A stretch of 64,000 nucleotides of DNA from Lachnospiraceae bacterium (GCA_028694115.1 JAQUUB010000009.1:55127-119126), one strand, 5' to 3'; positions 53,043 to 63,234 are shown, counted from the first letter of the stretch. The notes: a model not told the origin generated them from the letters alone. Numbers and translations: made by a program.

Positions 53043-53456
53043 CTAAGCAATTACGGCACCATCAATATTGGTGAATATATTTTTATTTGTTTCTGTCTGA
53101 TCCATTGCTGTGACGACAGTGTTGTTCTTAACATTAACAATAAATGCTAAGTCATCTACTAATACTAAAGACTCGCTGATTCCTTTCTCACTTGCCTTCT
53201 GTGTCCCATCATTCAGCCTCTCTAACTGCTCTTTGGAAAGTTCTATATTTCTGTCACTCAGTCTCATGGAAGCATGCTTAGAAAACTTTACTTCTCCGTT
53301 ATCCACAGAAGTTTTTATCTGCTGACGGGATTTTAATATTTCTTCAAAGGATAATTCCTCTCTCGTACCATTAACAAAAGCATTGCTTTGCTTTCCTTTT
53401 AAATATTGGCTGCTAAGCTGGTCGATGGAAGGTAATCCACTATTTTGAATTTTCAT
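53043..53456 (-). CDS. Flagellar operon protein of the flg_new (TIGR02530) type
   Basis: A protein of 137 residues with the recognisable core KFSKHASMRLSDRNIELSKEQLERLNDGTQKASEKGISESLVLVDDLAFIVNVKNNTVVTAMD. The family is found between flgD and flgE in Gram-positive flagellar operons; its job is not established. The ATG at 53456 follows GGAGGAG; an in-frame ATG at 53495 has no such site and overlaps the flgD end. Confidence 0.85.
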   Translation of the reverse strand: MKIQNSGLPSIDQLSSQYLKGKQSNAFVNGTREELSFEEILKSRQQIKTSVDNGEVKFSKHASMRLSDRNIELSKEQLERLNDGTQKASEKGISESLVLVDDLAFIVNVKNNTVVTAMDQTETNKNIFTNIDGAVIA

Positions 53457-53491
53457 TTCCACTCCTCCTGAATTTCGTGCCTCCATGCATA

Positions 53492-54154
53492 TCATTCACT
53501 TGCGGATTCTGCCTCTGCTATCTTTTTAAGTTCTGCTATCTTTGTCTCTGCTTCTGTCAATTTTTTTACTAAGCTAGCAGCAATAAACGATTTCTGGTAA
53601 GTGCTCATACTGTCATATGTACTTCTAAGTTCCGTAATACTCTTTTCATAACTCAATGTGAGGTTATCTGTAGAAGGTAATGCTGCCAGAGTCGTTGCAA
53701 AAGAACTCGCAAGCTTGTAAGCATCTAAATAATCAGCATCCCATACCGTCTCTAAATCATCAATTGAATAAGGTGAATCGTTAATATATAAGTACGTCTT
53801 TCCATTCTGTGTTTCCACATAATCCACTCTGCCCGATATACTCTCCGTTGCCCCCGTCACTGAATTGGTAATATTCATAGTAACATACTTTCCAACCAGC
53901 GAAGATGCTCTTTGCATATCTAGCGCTGCTGTCACATTCTGCATTTCTTCCAACTGTGAGAATGTTGCAAACTGCGAAATATATTCTGTATTTGATGTTG
54001 GCTCCAATGGGTCTTGGTATTTCATCTGAGCTACTAAAAGATTTAAAAAAGCATTTTTATCAAGGCTTGAAGGATTCGTGTTTGTAGAATTACTGCTTGA
54101 AGATGTTGTGGAGCTTATTTTTCCATTTACTACTGATGCTGCTAAATCACTCAT
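53492..54154 (-). CDS. flgD: Flagellar hook assembly (capping) protein FlgD
   Basis: A protein of 220 residues. The N-terminal FlgD core is LDKNAFLNLLVAQMKYQDPLEPTSNTEYISQFATFSQLEEMQNV. The tail is longer and more helical than usual (about 150-220, ending ETKIAELKKIAEAES). It caps the growing hook. It lies 13 bases after fliK. Confidence 0.94.
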   Translation of the reverse strand: MSDLAASVVNGKISSTTSSSSNSTNTNPSSLDKNAFLNLLVAQMKYQDPLEPTSNTEYISQFATFSQLEEMQNVTAALDMQRASSLVGKYVTMNITNSVTGATESISGRVDYVETQNGKTYLYINDSPYSIDDLETVWDADYLDAYKLASSFATTLAALPSTDNLTLSYEKSITELRSTYDSMSTYQKSFIAASLVKKLTEAETKIAELKKIAEAESASE

Positions 54155-54167
54155 TTATTCTCCTTCC

Positions 54168-55547
54168 TTATGCGGTATAGTCAATGGTGTTTCCATTTTG
54201 TACCATCATATCCTTTACTATTTCTTCTTCCTCTGTAAGTTCCTCTTCGGTGAGACTTAAATTAATTCTTCTTGTACTTTTAGCGTCATTCTTTTGCTCT
54301 TTTCCATTACCACCTTCATTTTGTTGCAAATTTCTTTCAAATTCATGACTTGCAATGGTTACTTCTACTGCGTCTACTTTTATTCCCTGCTCACTCATAC
54401 TATCTTTAAGCAAAGTCATCTGGCTTTCAATTGCAGCTTTTACTGCCTCATTTTGTGCTGTGAACTGAGCGGTTACTGCTCCATTTCTAGCCTCGATTTG
54501 AACACCTACTTTACCTAAACTAGCTGGATTCAATTCCATTTCCATTATGGTCATTTCCGGCTTTAGAGTAATCTTGATTTGATCCACAATCTGTTTCATA
54601 ATCTGTTCTGTATTTGCTTCAGGCAAATTTGATGAAAAAGATGTACTCTCTACAGAAGTGAATATTTCTCTTGTTTCCCCAGAATTTCCACTACCCGAAA
54701 AAAGATTCTGGCCTGACTGACTCATATCTTGCTTTGACTCATTTTTTTCAGTCAGTTCATTCACTGGCTGGCTTTCAACCACTTCACTTTCTTTTGTTTC
54801 TGACTGATTGTGCAGAGATACTATTCTCTCATCCTTGACAATTACGATAGGATCATTTTCGGAATCAGTATTTGTTTCCTGCTCTGACAGCTTCGATTCA
54901 TCCACACTATCTTTAAGTCCTTCAACATTTTTCTCATTTAATTGTGGCTCATCTGTGATTGGTTGATGCATATCATCTAGTATTTGTTTTAATTCATCTG
55001 TTGTAATACTAAATTCACTTTGTAAAGATTCCAAACATTCACTAACGGTATTCAGAATATCCTTATAATTACTATAAAGATTTTCATCCGTCAGGAGCTG
55101 CATGGTATTATCTACTCCTGTTATTTGTAAAACAAGACTAGTAATATTTTCTACTTTTAACAAATCAACCATTTGGAAACCTAACAGTTCCATAGCCTCA
55201 TTTAATTCTTCATCCGTTACACCTAATTTTTCTTTCATTACTTCGGCAATTTCTTCGGTAATTTTCTTTACCTCGCCTCCCAAATCCTGATTTTCATTAA
55301 GCTCCTCTTGACTTTTAGAAGTTTTTTCTAACTTCCTATCAAGACTCTTGGACTTATCTATCATCGTATTGCTTCTGGTTTTCTGTGCATTGTCCTGTTG
55401 CATATCACTTGCGTTTTTTTCATTTGCTGCTGAATTCATCACCTGATGAAATTCATTTGGCTGAACACTTGTGGTACTGCTTGTAGATTTTACATTTGTA
55501 ACATTTCCAATTAGTGAATTTAGTTCTGTTACAGTTCTGCTTGTCAT
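54168..55547 (-). CDS. fliK: Flagellar hook-length control protein FliK
   Basis: A protein of 459 residues. A long, Ser/Glu/Asn-rich N-terminal two-thirds is followed by the FlhB-interacting hook-length domain (about 310-400: LKPEMTIMEMELNPASLGKVGVQIEARNGAVTAQFTAQNEAVKAAI). It measures the hook and triggers the export switch at FlhB. Sequence in the N-terminal part is fast-evolving, as is normal for FliK. Confidence 0.9.
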   Translation of the reverse strand: MTSRTVTELNSLIGNVTNVKSTSSTTSVQPNEFHQVMNSAANEKNASDMQQDNAQKTRSNTMIDKSKSLDRKLEKTSKSQEELNENQDLGGEVKKITEEIAEVMKEKLGVTDEELNEAMELLGFQMVDLLKVENITSLVLQITGVDNTMQLLTDENLYSNYKDILNTVSECLESLQSEFSITTDELKQILDDMHQPITDEPQLNEKNVEGLKDSVDESKLSEQETNTDSENDPIVIVKDERIVSLHNQSETKESEVVESQPVNELTEKNESKQDMSQSGQNLFSGSGNSGETREIFTSVESTSFSSNLPEANTEQIMKQIVDQIKITLKPEMTIMEMELNPASLGKVGVQIEARNGAVTAQFTAQNEAVKAAIESQMTLLKDSMSEQGIKVDAVEVTIASHEFERNLQQNEGGNGKEQKNDAKSTRRINLSLTEEELTEEEEIVKDMMVQNGNTIDYTA

Positions 55548-55684
55548 CTTATTCCTCCTTTCATTTAGTTTTCAATGTGCTCTATAATAACTCCCTCCAT
55601 GGAGATTACTATCAAAGAATATATCGTCATTTTCCAGCGATAAATTTAGTGAATTTTATAACTCAATATTATTTTATTAATTAC

Positions 55685-56551
55685 TTATTTCTCTGGATCC
55701 ATGATTTTAGTTAGTTTTGCTGCAACTTCTGGATCCATAACGCCCAAAATACTTCCTCTTTGATCCGATGACATTTGTAGTAATATTTTTGAGGCAAGAT
55801 CCAAATCATCCGTCATAGCTTCCAGTATGCCAGCTGCCTGTTTGGGCTTCATTGAAGAATATGCTTTTGCATAATCTTCAATTTCTTTATTATATTCCAC
55901 CTGCTCAACTACTTGCTTATACAAAATCTCTGCATTGGTAGGATCAATCTCTTCGTAATATTTCTTATAATTTTCAACATCTGGCGCATTTTCTGCATAA
56001 ACCACTTCATTGTAAAACTCATTTTTAATTTTTTCAAACTCTACCTGATTATCTTCAAAGGTTTTAAGTCTCTTAATTTCAGCTTTTAAATCATCTACAA
56101 CGCTGGTATCTTCATTTTTTGTTGTTTGGACTTCTTGGAGTTCTAATTCAAGTTCCTTTATCCTTTGCACTGCTTCTTCCATAGAGTCATATCCATAATA
56201 GAGATCTGCCTCTCCCTCTTCTCCTTTAGCAGCTGGCAAAATTTTATTAATTACAGGAACATCTTTTAATACCGGTCGTAAAACAGCGGAAGCAAATCCT
56301 CCTACGTCAAGTTTTATCAAAAGGCCGAGAATTGCAAGCCAGATAAGAACAATAAATGCCGTGACAAAAACGATAGATAAAACTCCACCTTTTTCATCGT
56401 CATCCTCTAAAGCAGCTGCTTCCTTGCTTTCCTTTTTGAGAGCCTTCATTTCTGCCTTCAGGCGTTTTTTTTCTTCTTGAATTTTCTTCTTATCTTCCTT
56501 TGTTATTTTCGGAGCTTCTACAGGTGTTTGCTCCTCCTCTTTCCTTGCCAT
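55685..56551 (-). CDS. MotE/YlxF-like membrane protein with MgtE-N-type domain
   Basis: A protein of 288 residues: a basic/acidic coiled coil N-terminus, one membrane helix (about 58-80, VLSIVFVTAFIVLIWLAILGLLI), and a long coiled coil (about 130-215). The C-terminal domain (YAKAYSSMKPKQAAGILEAMTDDLDLASKILLQMSSDQRGSILGVMDPEVAAKLTKIM) resembles MgtE intracellular N and MotE proteins. Its position between fliJ and fliK equals ylxF of Bacillus. Motility role likely, exact role unknown; MotE is known as a chaperone of the stator-associated protein MotC in other bacteria. Confidence 0.8.
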   Translation of the reverse strand: MARKEEEQTPVEAPKITKEDKKKIQEEKKRLKAEMKALKKESKEAAALEDDDEKGGVLSIVFVTAFIVLIWLAILGLLIKLDVGGFASAVLRPVLKDVPVINKILPAAKGEEGEADLYYGYDSMEEAVQRIKELELELQEVQTTKNEDTSVVDDLKAEIKRLKTFEDNQVEFEKIKNEFYNEVVYAENAPDVENYKKYYEEIDPTNAEILYKQVVEQVEYNKEIEDYAKAYSSMKPKQAAGILEAMTDDLDLASKILLQMSSDQRGSILGVMDPEVAAKLTKIMDPEK

Positions 56552-57016
56552 TTAGTTTTCCGTCCCTTTCCGGTCTATCTTTTTACCGTACAAATAGCTT
56601 GTCAGTTCATCAATTTCTTTGCTTTCTTTAGAATTTTCTTCCTTTACAAATTCCTCAAAAGCCTTTTCCTTCAGTTTATCATGCGTTTTTCTTTCTTGCA
56701 TAACTTCCTGTAACCGCAACCTTTGTACTTCTAAGTCTGCTTCTGCTTTTTTTATGTTGACTAATTGATTTTTAATCAGTTGTTTTAAAACTTCTATCGC
56801 ACGATAATTTTCAAAAATATCTTTTAATTTCAATTTGGTTTCTAATAATTTTCTATTTTTTTCTTCATAGTCTATTTTTCTATCTTGAAGTTTTTTTAGT
56901 TTATCTTCCTCTTCATTCAGTTTGACTCTAGCGATTGCATAATCGTTTTTAGCCTGTTCTTCCAGTTTTAATTTAATATTCAATATGTTCTGCATTCGGT
57001 ATTGAAATCTAGCCAT
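56552..57016 (-). CDS. fliJ: Flagellar export chaperone FliJ
   Basis: A protein of 154 residues, almost entirely coiled coil, starting MARFQYRMQNILNIKLKLEEQAKNDYAIARVKLNEEEDKL. FliJ links the FliI ATPase to FlhA. Sequence is low in information, so gene order (fliI-fliJ-MotE-like) carries part of the call. Its stop is one base from the next start. Confidence 0.9.
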   Translation of the reverse strand: MARFQYRMQNILNIKLKLEEQAKNDYAIARVKLNEEEDKLKKLQDRKIDYEEKNRKLLETKLKLKDIFENYRAIEVLKQLIKNQLVNIKKAEADLEVQRLRLQEVMQERKTHDKLKEKAFEEFVKEENSKESKEIDELTSYLYGKKIDRKGTEN

Positions 57017-57030
57017 AAGATCCTCCTGAC

Positions 57031-58341
57031 CTATGATTCTTCAAATATTTTACCAAGAAGATCCTTTACCTCTAAAAAGGTAAATCTTGCTTCTACATCC
57101 TGCAGCAAAAACCCATTTACTTTATCAATTTTTTTAATTGCATAGTCAATATTAGGATTAGAACCGTTCTTATATGCGCCAATGTTAATCAAATCCTCAG
57201 CTTCATTATACGTAGCCATTACATTTTTTAATTTTCCAGCCAGCACTTTATGTTCTTTTGTAGCTATTTGACTCATACATCTTGAGATACTTTGTAAAAT
57301 ATCAATTGCGGGATAATGATTCTTATGTCCAAGCTTCCTACTTAACATAATATGACCATCCAAGATACTTCTTGCAGTATCGGTAATTGGCTCGTTAAAA
57401 TCATCACCATCTACTAATACCGTATATAAGCCCGTTATGGAACCTTTTGTAGCGTTTCCAGCTCGTTCTAAGAGTTTCGGCATTTCTGCATAAACACTTG
57501 GTGGATATCCCCTTGTAACAGGAGGCTCCCCACTCGCAAGTCCTATTTCTCTTTGTGCCATTGAAAATCTAGTCAAGGAATCCATCATAAGTAAAACGTC
57601 TTTTCCTTGATCGCGAAAGTACTCTGCAATTGCGGTAGCCGTTTTAGCTGCCTTATTCCTAACAAGAGCTGGTTTGTCCGAGGTAGCAACGACTACTACA
57701 GAGCGTTTCATACCCTCTTCTCCAAGATCTCTTTCAATGAATTCTCTTACTTCTCTGCCACGCTCTCCAATTAAAGCTATAACGTTAATATCAGCCTTTG
57801 TGTTACGTGCAAACATTCCCAGCAATGTACTTTTTCCAACACCCGAACCTGCAAAGATACCAATTCTTTGACCTTTACCAACCGTAATCAGACCGTCAAC
57901 TGCCTTTACACCTAGTGGAAGTACTTCGTGAATAATTTCTCTTGCCATGGGATCTGGTGGCTTTGCTTCTACTGGATATTCCTCATTGAATATTAATTCA
58001 CTTCCATCCGTTGGTCTTCCAAGTCCATCAAGCGATTTTCCCAAAAGCTGTTCTCCAACCGGAACCATAAGAGGATGTCCAAGATTCTCAACAATACATC
58101 CGCTCCCTATTCCCTCTGTACTTTCATATGGCATTAATAACGTTTTGCTATCTTTAAATCCGACTACCTCAGCTAGAATTGAGGGTTTCGTTTCATCATC
58201 CGGGATAATTTTGCACATATCTGCAAGTCTTGCATCCGGTCCAAGAGATTCTATAGTAAGTCCTACTACATTTACTACTTTCCCAAGCTTTTTATAAAAA
58301 GTTTTTTCTTTAACATTTTGATATTTTTCAAAATCTATCAT
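57031..58341 (-). CDS. fliI: Flagellum-specific ATPase FliI
   Basis: A protein of 436 residues, similar to F1-ATPase beta. Walker A is GIFAGSGVGKSTLLGMFA near residue 164; IALIGERGREVREFIE, LLMMDSLTRFSMAQREIGLASGEPP and ILDGHIMLSRKLGHKNHYPAIDI follow. It energises loading of export substrates together with FliH and FliJ. Confidence 0.97.
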   Translation of the reverse strand: MIDFEKYQNVKEKTFYKKLGKVVNVVGLTIESLGPDARLADMCKIIPDDETKPSILAEVVGFKDSKTLLMPYESTEGIGSGCIVENLGHPLMVPVGEQLLGKSLDGLGRPTDGSELIFNEEYPVEAKPPDPMAREIIHEVLPLGVKAVDGLITVGKGQRIGIFAGSGVGKSTLLGMFARNTKADINVIALIGERGREVREFIERDLGEEGMKRSVVVVATSDKPALVRNKAAKTATAIAEYFRDQGKDVLLMMDSLTRFSMAQREIGLASGEPPVTRGYPPSVYAEMPKLLERAGNATKGSITGLYTVLVDGDDFNEPITDTARSILDGHIMLSRKLGHKNHYPAIDILQSISRCMSQIATKEHKVLAGKLKNVMATYNEAEDLINIGAYKNGSNPNIDYAIKKIDKVNGFLLQDVEARFTFLEVKDLLGKIFEES

Positions 58342-58362
58342 AAACTCTTATACCCTATTATT

Positions 58363-59226
58363 CTAATTTGCTGGTTTTACGTACGATAATAATTTTAGTT
58401 CCTTTGAGAGTCCCTTCAGTTGTGTATCTAAACTACAATCAAAAATTCCTCCTGAAGTTTCAATAAAACATTCATTCGCCTTTAATGTCATATCTTCCAC
58501 AATTTCTGCCGTATCAGAATTTGCAACACCTGCCAAAAGCTCTTTTTTTTGCATGGAAACAAATCCATAGTCTGCTTTTGAAACATGTATGATAAAATTC
58601 TTTGTATTTTCAATTTTACGCACCGCATCTTGTATTAAAAAGAAAATAATTTCTTTGTTACCCGATAACTGAACATGAAAAATATGCTCATAGATACTGG
58701 TTAAATTATCTATGAATAGTGGCTCCAATTCCTCTATTCTCTTTTCGAATTGCTCCTCCAGCTGATTTGATTTCTCACTTAGCTCAGCTTTAATAGCAGA
58801 TACTTCTTTCATTCCGTCATCATAGCCAGCCTGAAATCCTTCCTTATGCGCTTTTTCTAAAATCTGCTGTTTCTGCTCTGAAGCCTCTTCCATAGCATCT
58901 CTAATTATCTGATCTGCTTCCTGTCTTGCTTGTTCCATAATTTCTTCATAGGTTGGTCCTTCCTGTACCGCTGGCGCTTTTATGACACTTCTGTCAATTT
59001 CTATGCCTTCATCCAAAGGTTCAGAGTAATTTTCAAACAATTGACCAACCCGCAATGCATCAAGACCCTCCTGGAAACCATCCTCATTCTGCATACTATC
59101 TTTTGAGGTTTGTTCCATTTCGGTCGCAAGTTTTTCTAATCTCCAAGCGACCAACTCATTAGAATCAATCACTCTTGCTTCTTCTTTTTGATACGAAAAA
59201 TATCCGCCTTTCAATAAATTAGACAA
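58363..59226 (-). CDS. fliH: Flagellar assembly protein FliH
   Basis: A protein of 287 residues. A glutamate-rich N-terminus and a central coiled coil (EEIMEQARQEADQIIRDAMEEASEQKQQILEKAHKEGFQAGYDDGMKE) precede a C-terminal FliH/V-ATPase E-like domain. It regulates FliI. The TTG at 59226 is preferred, nine bases after GGAGGAG; a GTG at 59244 would make 293 residues but overlaps fliG and has no ribosome site. Confidence 0.9.
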   Translation of the reverse strand: MSNLLKGGYFSYQKEEARVIDSNELVAWRLEKLATEMEQTSKDSMQNEDGFQEGLDALRVGQLFENYSEPLDEGIEIDRSVIKAPAVQEGPTYEEIMEQARQEADQIIRDAMEEASEQKQQILEKAHKEGFQAGYDDGMKEVSAIKAELSEKSNQLEEQFEKRIEELEPLFIDNLTSIYEHIFHVQLSGNKEIIFFLIQDAVRKIENTKNFIIHVSKADYGFVSMQKKELLAGVANSDTAEIVEDMTLKANECFIETSGGIFDCSLDTQLKGLSKELKLLSYVKPAN

Positions 59227-60235
59227 CGATTTCGTCTCCTCCACCTCTGGAAATAACGATTTCAGCTGAATCTTCCAGTTTTCTGATTATGTTTACAATC
59301 TTCTGTTGTGCTTCTTCTACATCTTTCATTCGTACTGGTCCCATAAAGTCCATATCTTCTTTAATCATAGCTGCTAAACGCTTTGATAGATTATTAAAGA
59401 TAGCGTTTTGAACTTGTTCATTAGCTCCCTTTAGTGCAACTGCCAAATCATTATTATCAACATCACGTAACACTCTTTGTATCGCTCTGTCATCAAGCAA
59501 CAAAACATCTTCGAAAACAAACATTTTCTTTCTGATTTCATCCGCAAGCTCTGGCTCATCAATTTCAAGAGTTTCCATGATATGTTTTTCGGTTCCTCGG
59601 TCAACGGTATTTAAAATGTCAACAACAGCATCTACACCACCGATAATGGTATAATCCTGATTTACAAGGGATGAAAGTTTTGACTCTAATACTTTTTCAA
59701 TTTCTTTAATAACATCTGGGGAAGTACGATCCATCATAGCCACACGTTTTGCAACATCTGCTTGTCTATCGGGTGGTAGTGCACCTATAATCTGTGCTGC
59801 CTGCGAAGGATTTAAGTATGATAAAATCAGCGCTATTGTCTGAGGATGTTCATCCTGTATGAAATTCAAAAGCTGGGAAGCATCTGTTTTTCTCACAAAT
59901 TCAAATGGTCTTACTTGTAGCGAAGCGGTAAGTCTACTAATTACATCAATTGCCTTATCTGCACCCAAAGCTTTTTCAAGCAATTCTTTTGCATATCCAA
60001 TACCACCTTCTGCAATATACTGCTGTGCCAAACAAATTTGGTAGAATTCATTAATTACATCATCTTTTACCTGCGGTGTAATACTTCTTGTATTAGCGAT
60101 TTCCAATGTTAATTCTTCGATTTCTTCTTCTTTTAAGTGCTTAAAGACTTTCGCGGATTTTTCAGGACCTAATGCGATTAATAAAATGGCCGCTTTCTGA
60201 ATTCCACCGATATCTTCACTCGTTGTCTTGGCCAT
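59219..60235 (-). CDS. fliG: Flagellar motor switch protein FliG
   Basis: A protein of 338 residues: GIQKAAILLIALGPEKSAKVFKHLKEEEIEELTLEIA (N domain), an EHPQTIALILSYLNPSQAAQIIGALP-type middle motif, and the C-terminal charge-bearing domain MFVFEDVLLLDDRAIQRVLRDVDNNDLAVALKG, which contacts MotA. The ATG at 60235 is just after GGGGTAGGAG; a TTG at 60250 would overlap fliF. Confidence 0.96.
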   Translation of the reverse strand: MAKTTSEDIGGIQKAAILLIALGPEKSAKVFKHLKEEEIEELTLEIANTRSITPQVKDDVINEFYQICLAQQYIAEGGIGYAKELLEKALGADKAIDVISRLTASLQVRPFEFVRKTDASQLLNFIQDEHPQTIALILSYLNPSQAAQIIGALPPDRQADVAKRVAMMDRTSPDVIKEIEKVLESKLSSLVNQDYTIIGGVDAVVDILNTVDRGTEKHIMETLEIDEPELADEIRKKMFVFEDVLLLDDRAIQRVLRDVDNNDLAVALKGANEQVQNAIFNNLSKRLAAMIKEDMDFMGPVRMKDVEEAQQKIVNIIRKLEDSAEIVISRGGGDEIVV

Positions 60236-60240
60236 TTCTC

Positions 60241-61839
60241 CTACCCCCAATCATCCGTCAGCCAGTTCCTCAATAAATTTGCAACCGCCTCTGGATTTTC
60301 ATCAACAAATTTTTCTATCATAATACGAACTTCCGATTTGCCCTCCAAATCGATATCTTCTAATTCCTGTGCATTTTGTGTACTCTGTAACAAGGAATTC
60401 AAAGAAAGTTCTTCTTCCATTTCTACTTTCTTTTCTGTACGCATACTTCTAAATACTACAAAACCTAATAACCCAAGAATAATGACGATTAGGGCGATTT
60501 GCAAAATATCCGTAGCACTGATATCAGAGCCTTCATCTTCCACAAAAATCGGCTCATCATATGCTACAATTGAAATATTCTCTGTAGTAATACCAGTTGC
60601 TTTTGCCACAACATTATAGATATCCTCATCTACCTCTGTTTTTACTCTTGCGCTATTTGCCGCCTGATATTCCTTAAAAGAAATCCCATCTAAAAGTCCT
60701 TGTGTTTTCAAATCTGCTTCTTTGTAAACAACATAATGAATTGCAGTTATACCCAGAGAAGAGGTATCATACTTAATTACTCCTCCAGGATTTTCCGTAT
60801 CTGTAATGGTTTCATTTGGCAAATAATCCTTTGACTGTTCTGTTACGGTTGACGAATTAGTAGCATTATCCTGGAGCACATAGGTGTTTTCTGTATTCGT
60901 ATCCGTTCCTGGTACTCCACCATCTCCACCTTGGTTTTCAGATTCATAACTCTCTTCATGACTCAATACTCCTTGGTTCTGTCCCTCTGCTGGCGTATAA
61001 TCATGCTGTGTCTTTTTCATAATTGACCAATCAAGATCAAGATTAGGAACCACTTGAACATTATCATAAATTTTTGATAATACTAATGCATCCTTAATTT
61101 CATTTTTAACTAGGCTTTCATACTGTTGCTCATAAGACAAACGGTTACTAGCACTTCCTGATGTAGAAGCATCGTCTTCACCAGAAAATAAGAGGTTCCC
61201 CACTGCATCTAAAATCACAATATTTTCTGTTGATTTATTGCCTAAAGATGTAGCAATAAACCTTGCAAGCCCTGCTGCTGCTTCTGTTGAAAGTTCTCCA
61301 TTCAAGGTTAACATAACGCTGGCATATGCTTCTTCTTTTTGAGCAAGAAGAGTTCCATCGTCATCTGGCAGAGATATACTAACGCTTGCTGATTCCACAA
61401 CATCATTTGCTTCAATATTTTCAGACAATTTATCTTCTAAATATAGTTTGTATCTTTTATTCTTATCAGACTCTGTAGAAGAAAACCCACCCTCAAATAC
61501 ATTACTAATGTCATATCCATATGTAGGAATGCTATTTGCACCTAGAAGCAAGGTTGCATCAGACAAATTTTCTTTTAATACCTCTATTGTAAATCCATCT
61601 TCTGAAATACGATATTGAAGCTCTTGCTTATCCAAAAGTTCCTTAATCTCAGATGCTTCTTTTGTTGTTTCACATACAATTAAGGTTTCATATTTAGGTG
61701 CTGTTAATATTGTCATTAAAATAGCTAGCGCTACAATAACACCAGCACTTACGCTTATAATGATTGTCTTCTGTTTTGAGTTGAATTTATTCCACCATCC
61801 CAACAGTTTACCTGGTAGTGCTTTCAATCTTTCTGCCAT
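60241..61839 (-). CDS. fliF: Flagellar MS-ring protein FliF
   Basis: A protein of 532 residues with two membrane helices (about 20-42 and near 440-465). The periplasmic ring-building domains include YETLIVCETTKEASEIKELLDKQ and SVSISLPDDDGTL. The C-terminal tail (EKFVDENPEAVANLLRNWLTDDWG) binds FliG. The ATG at 61839 lies nine bases after GAGGAG; an in-frame start at 61875 or 61860 would include that ribosome site in the coding part. Confidence 0.94.
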   Translation of the reverse strand: MAERLKALPGKLLGWWNKFNSKQKTIIISVSAGVIVALAILMTILTAPKYETLIVCETTKEASEIKELLDKQELQYRISEDGFTIEVLKENLSDATLLLGANSIPTYGYDISNVFEGGFSSTESDKNKRYKLYLEDKLSENIEANDVVESASVSISLPDDDGTLLAQKEEAYASVMLTLNGELSTEAAAGLARFIATSLGNKSTENIVILDAVGNLLFSGEDDASTSGSASNRLSYEQQYESLVKNEIKDALVLSKIYDNVQVVPNLDLDWSIMKKTQHDYTPAEGQNQGVLSHEESYESENQGGDGGVPGTDTNTENTYVLQDNATNSSTVTEQSKDYLPNETITDTENPGGVIKYDTSSLGITAIHYVVYKEADLKTQGLLDGISFKEYQAANSARVKTEVDEDIYNVVAKATGITTENISIVAYDEPIFVEDEGSDISATDILQIALIVIILGLLGFVVFRSMRTEKKVEMEEELSLNSLLQSTQNAQELEDIDLEGKSEVRIMIEKFVDENPEAVANLLRNWLTDDWG

Positions 61840-61905
61840 TTTAGGGGACTCCTCATTCATGTTTCTTTTACACATTGAAAGCAGCGTGTTACTACGCTGC
61901 TCCTA

Positions 61906-62220
61906 TTAAATCTGTATCTGCATAATTTCTTTATATGCATCAAGAAATCTATCTCTCATGGCAACCGTATATTGCAATGCAGTAGATGCCTTTGCCTGTG
62001 CAACCGACAAATCATGTGTATTTTCGGTGAGGCCCAATGATAATTTAATTTCTTCTTCCTCTTGATTATTCAAATACGAATTTGTATCATTTACTTGATT
62101 AACCGCAGCATTCAAAAATGTTCCAAAACTACCATCACTTTCTGTCTTTGCTGTAGAACTAGTTTTAGCGGCATCCTTTATTGCCTCCGAGCTCACATTA
62201 TACAATGATGCAATGTTCAT
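61906..62220 (-). CDS. fliE: Flagellar hook-basal body protein FliE
   Basis: A protein of 104 residues with the family C-terminus DLSVAQAKASTALQYTVAMRDRFLDAYKEIMQIQI. FliE joins the MS ring to the rod. It follows flgC by 60 bases, with GGAG before the ATG. Confidence 0.93.
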   Translation of the reverse strand: MNIASLYNVSSEAIKDAAKTSSTAKTESDGSFGTFLNAAVNQVNDTNSYLNNQEEEEIKLSLGLTENTHDLSVAQAKASTALQYTVAMRDRFLDAYKEIMQIQI

Positions 62221-62280
62221 AGTTATCTCCTGTCTTTCCTCATCTTTTATCTATCTTTTATTTCGTTTATCTTTTAATCT

Positions 62281-62739
62281 TTATATCTTACCTATCTCTA
62301 GTCCCTTTAGTGCAATCGATTTACTTGTAGAAAATGCAGTTGCATTCGCTTCATAGGATCTGCTTGCATCTATCATATTGGTCATTTCTGTTACAATATT
62401 AACATTTGGATACCATACATAACCATCATCGTCTGCATCTGGATGAGCGGGATCATATACTTTTGTCATTTCAGAAGTTGTATCCTCATACACCCCTCCA
62501 ACCTTTACACCATCGCCCCCATAACGATTGTACCTACTTTGCGTATTTGCTAATGTGCTGCTAAAGCTTGCACCTGTACTATTCTTTTCATGAAATGTTA
62601 CTACCTTTCTGACATAGGGTGTACCATCTTCTGTACGCGTGGTATTTGCATTTGCAACATTCTCAGAAACAATATCCATACGATATCTTTGAGCCGTCAT
62701 ACCTGATGCATTAATGCCAAATGAACTAAATATACTCAT
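62281..62739 (-). CDS. flgC: Flagellar basal-body rod protein FlgC
   Basis: A protein of 152 residues. It shows the N-terminal rod motif FGINASGMTAQRYRMDIVSENVANANTTRT and the C-terminal NIVTEMTNMIDASRSYEANATAFSTSKSIALKGLEIGK. It forms the proximal rod with FlgB. Confidence 0.96.
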   Translation of the reverse strand: MSIFSSFGINASGMTAQRYRMDIVSENVANANTTRTEDGTPYVRKVVTFHEKNSTGASFSSTLANTQSRYNRYGGDGVKVGGVYEDTTSEMTKVYDPAHPDADDDGYVWYPNVNIVTEMTNMIDASRSYEANATAFSTSKSIALKGLEIGKI

Positions 62740-62807
62740 CCTTTTCCTCCATTTTCAAATACGTGTATATCCTTACCAATTTTTATTACAATTGTTTAAT
62801 AAATTAT

Positions 62808-63197
62808 TTATTTAATAACAGCTTTTAGATTTTTAAATTCTGCATCCATACTTTGAACCAATCCATCATACTTCAATTGGTTTGAGGCTAATTCCACATT
62901 CTCGTTTTCAATATCAACATTATTTCCATCTAATCGATAAGAAAAATTCGCACTATCCGTATAAACAGTTCCAGATAATCTGCTCAATTTAACGCTGTCA
63001 ACCTTGCTATCTAAGCTATCATACCTAGAGTTCTTCAACGCCCTTTGTAAATCCTGTTCAAAAGACACATCTTGACGCTTGAACCCTGGTGTAGATACAT
63101 TTGCTATATTGTTTGCTATAATCTGGTTACGAAGTGCGGACGCATCTGCCGATTTATCTAAAACATTAATATAATCATACACATTGGCATTTATCAT
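62808..63197 (-). CDS. flgB: Flagellar basal-body rod protein FlgB
   Basis: A protein of 129 residues, first gene of the cluster. Rod motif: ASALRNQIIANNIANVSTPGFKRQDVSFEQDL, then ENVELASNQLKYDGLVQSMDAEF at the end. A strong GGAG site precedes the ATG. The promoter lies at 63264-63291. Confidence 0.96.
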   Translation of the reverse strand: MINANVYDYINVLDKSADASALRNQIIANNIANVSTPGFKRQDVSFEQDLQRALKNSRYDSLDSKVDSVKLSRLSGTVYTDSANFSYRLDGNNVDIENENVELASNQLKYDGLVQSMDAEFKNLKAVIK

Positions 63198-63234
63198 ATC
63201 CCCTTCTCCTTTATCACATATTTATTTTAAAACT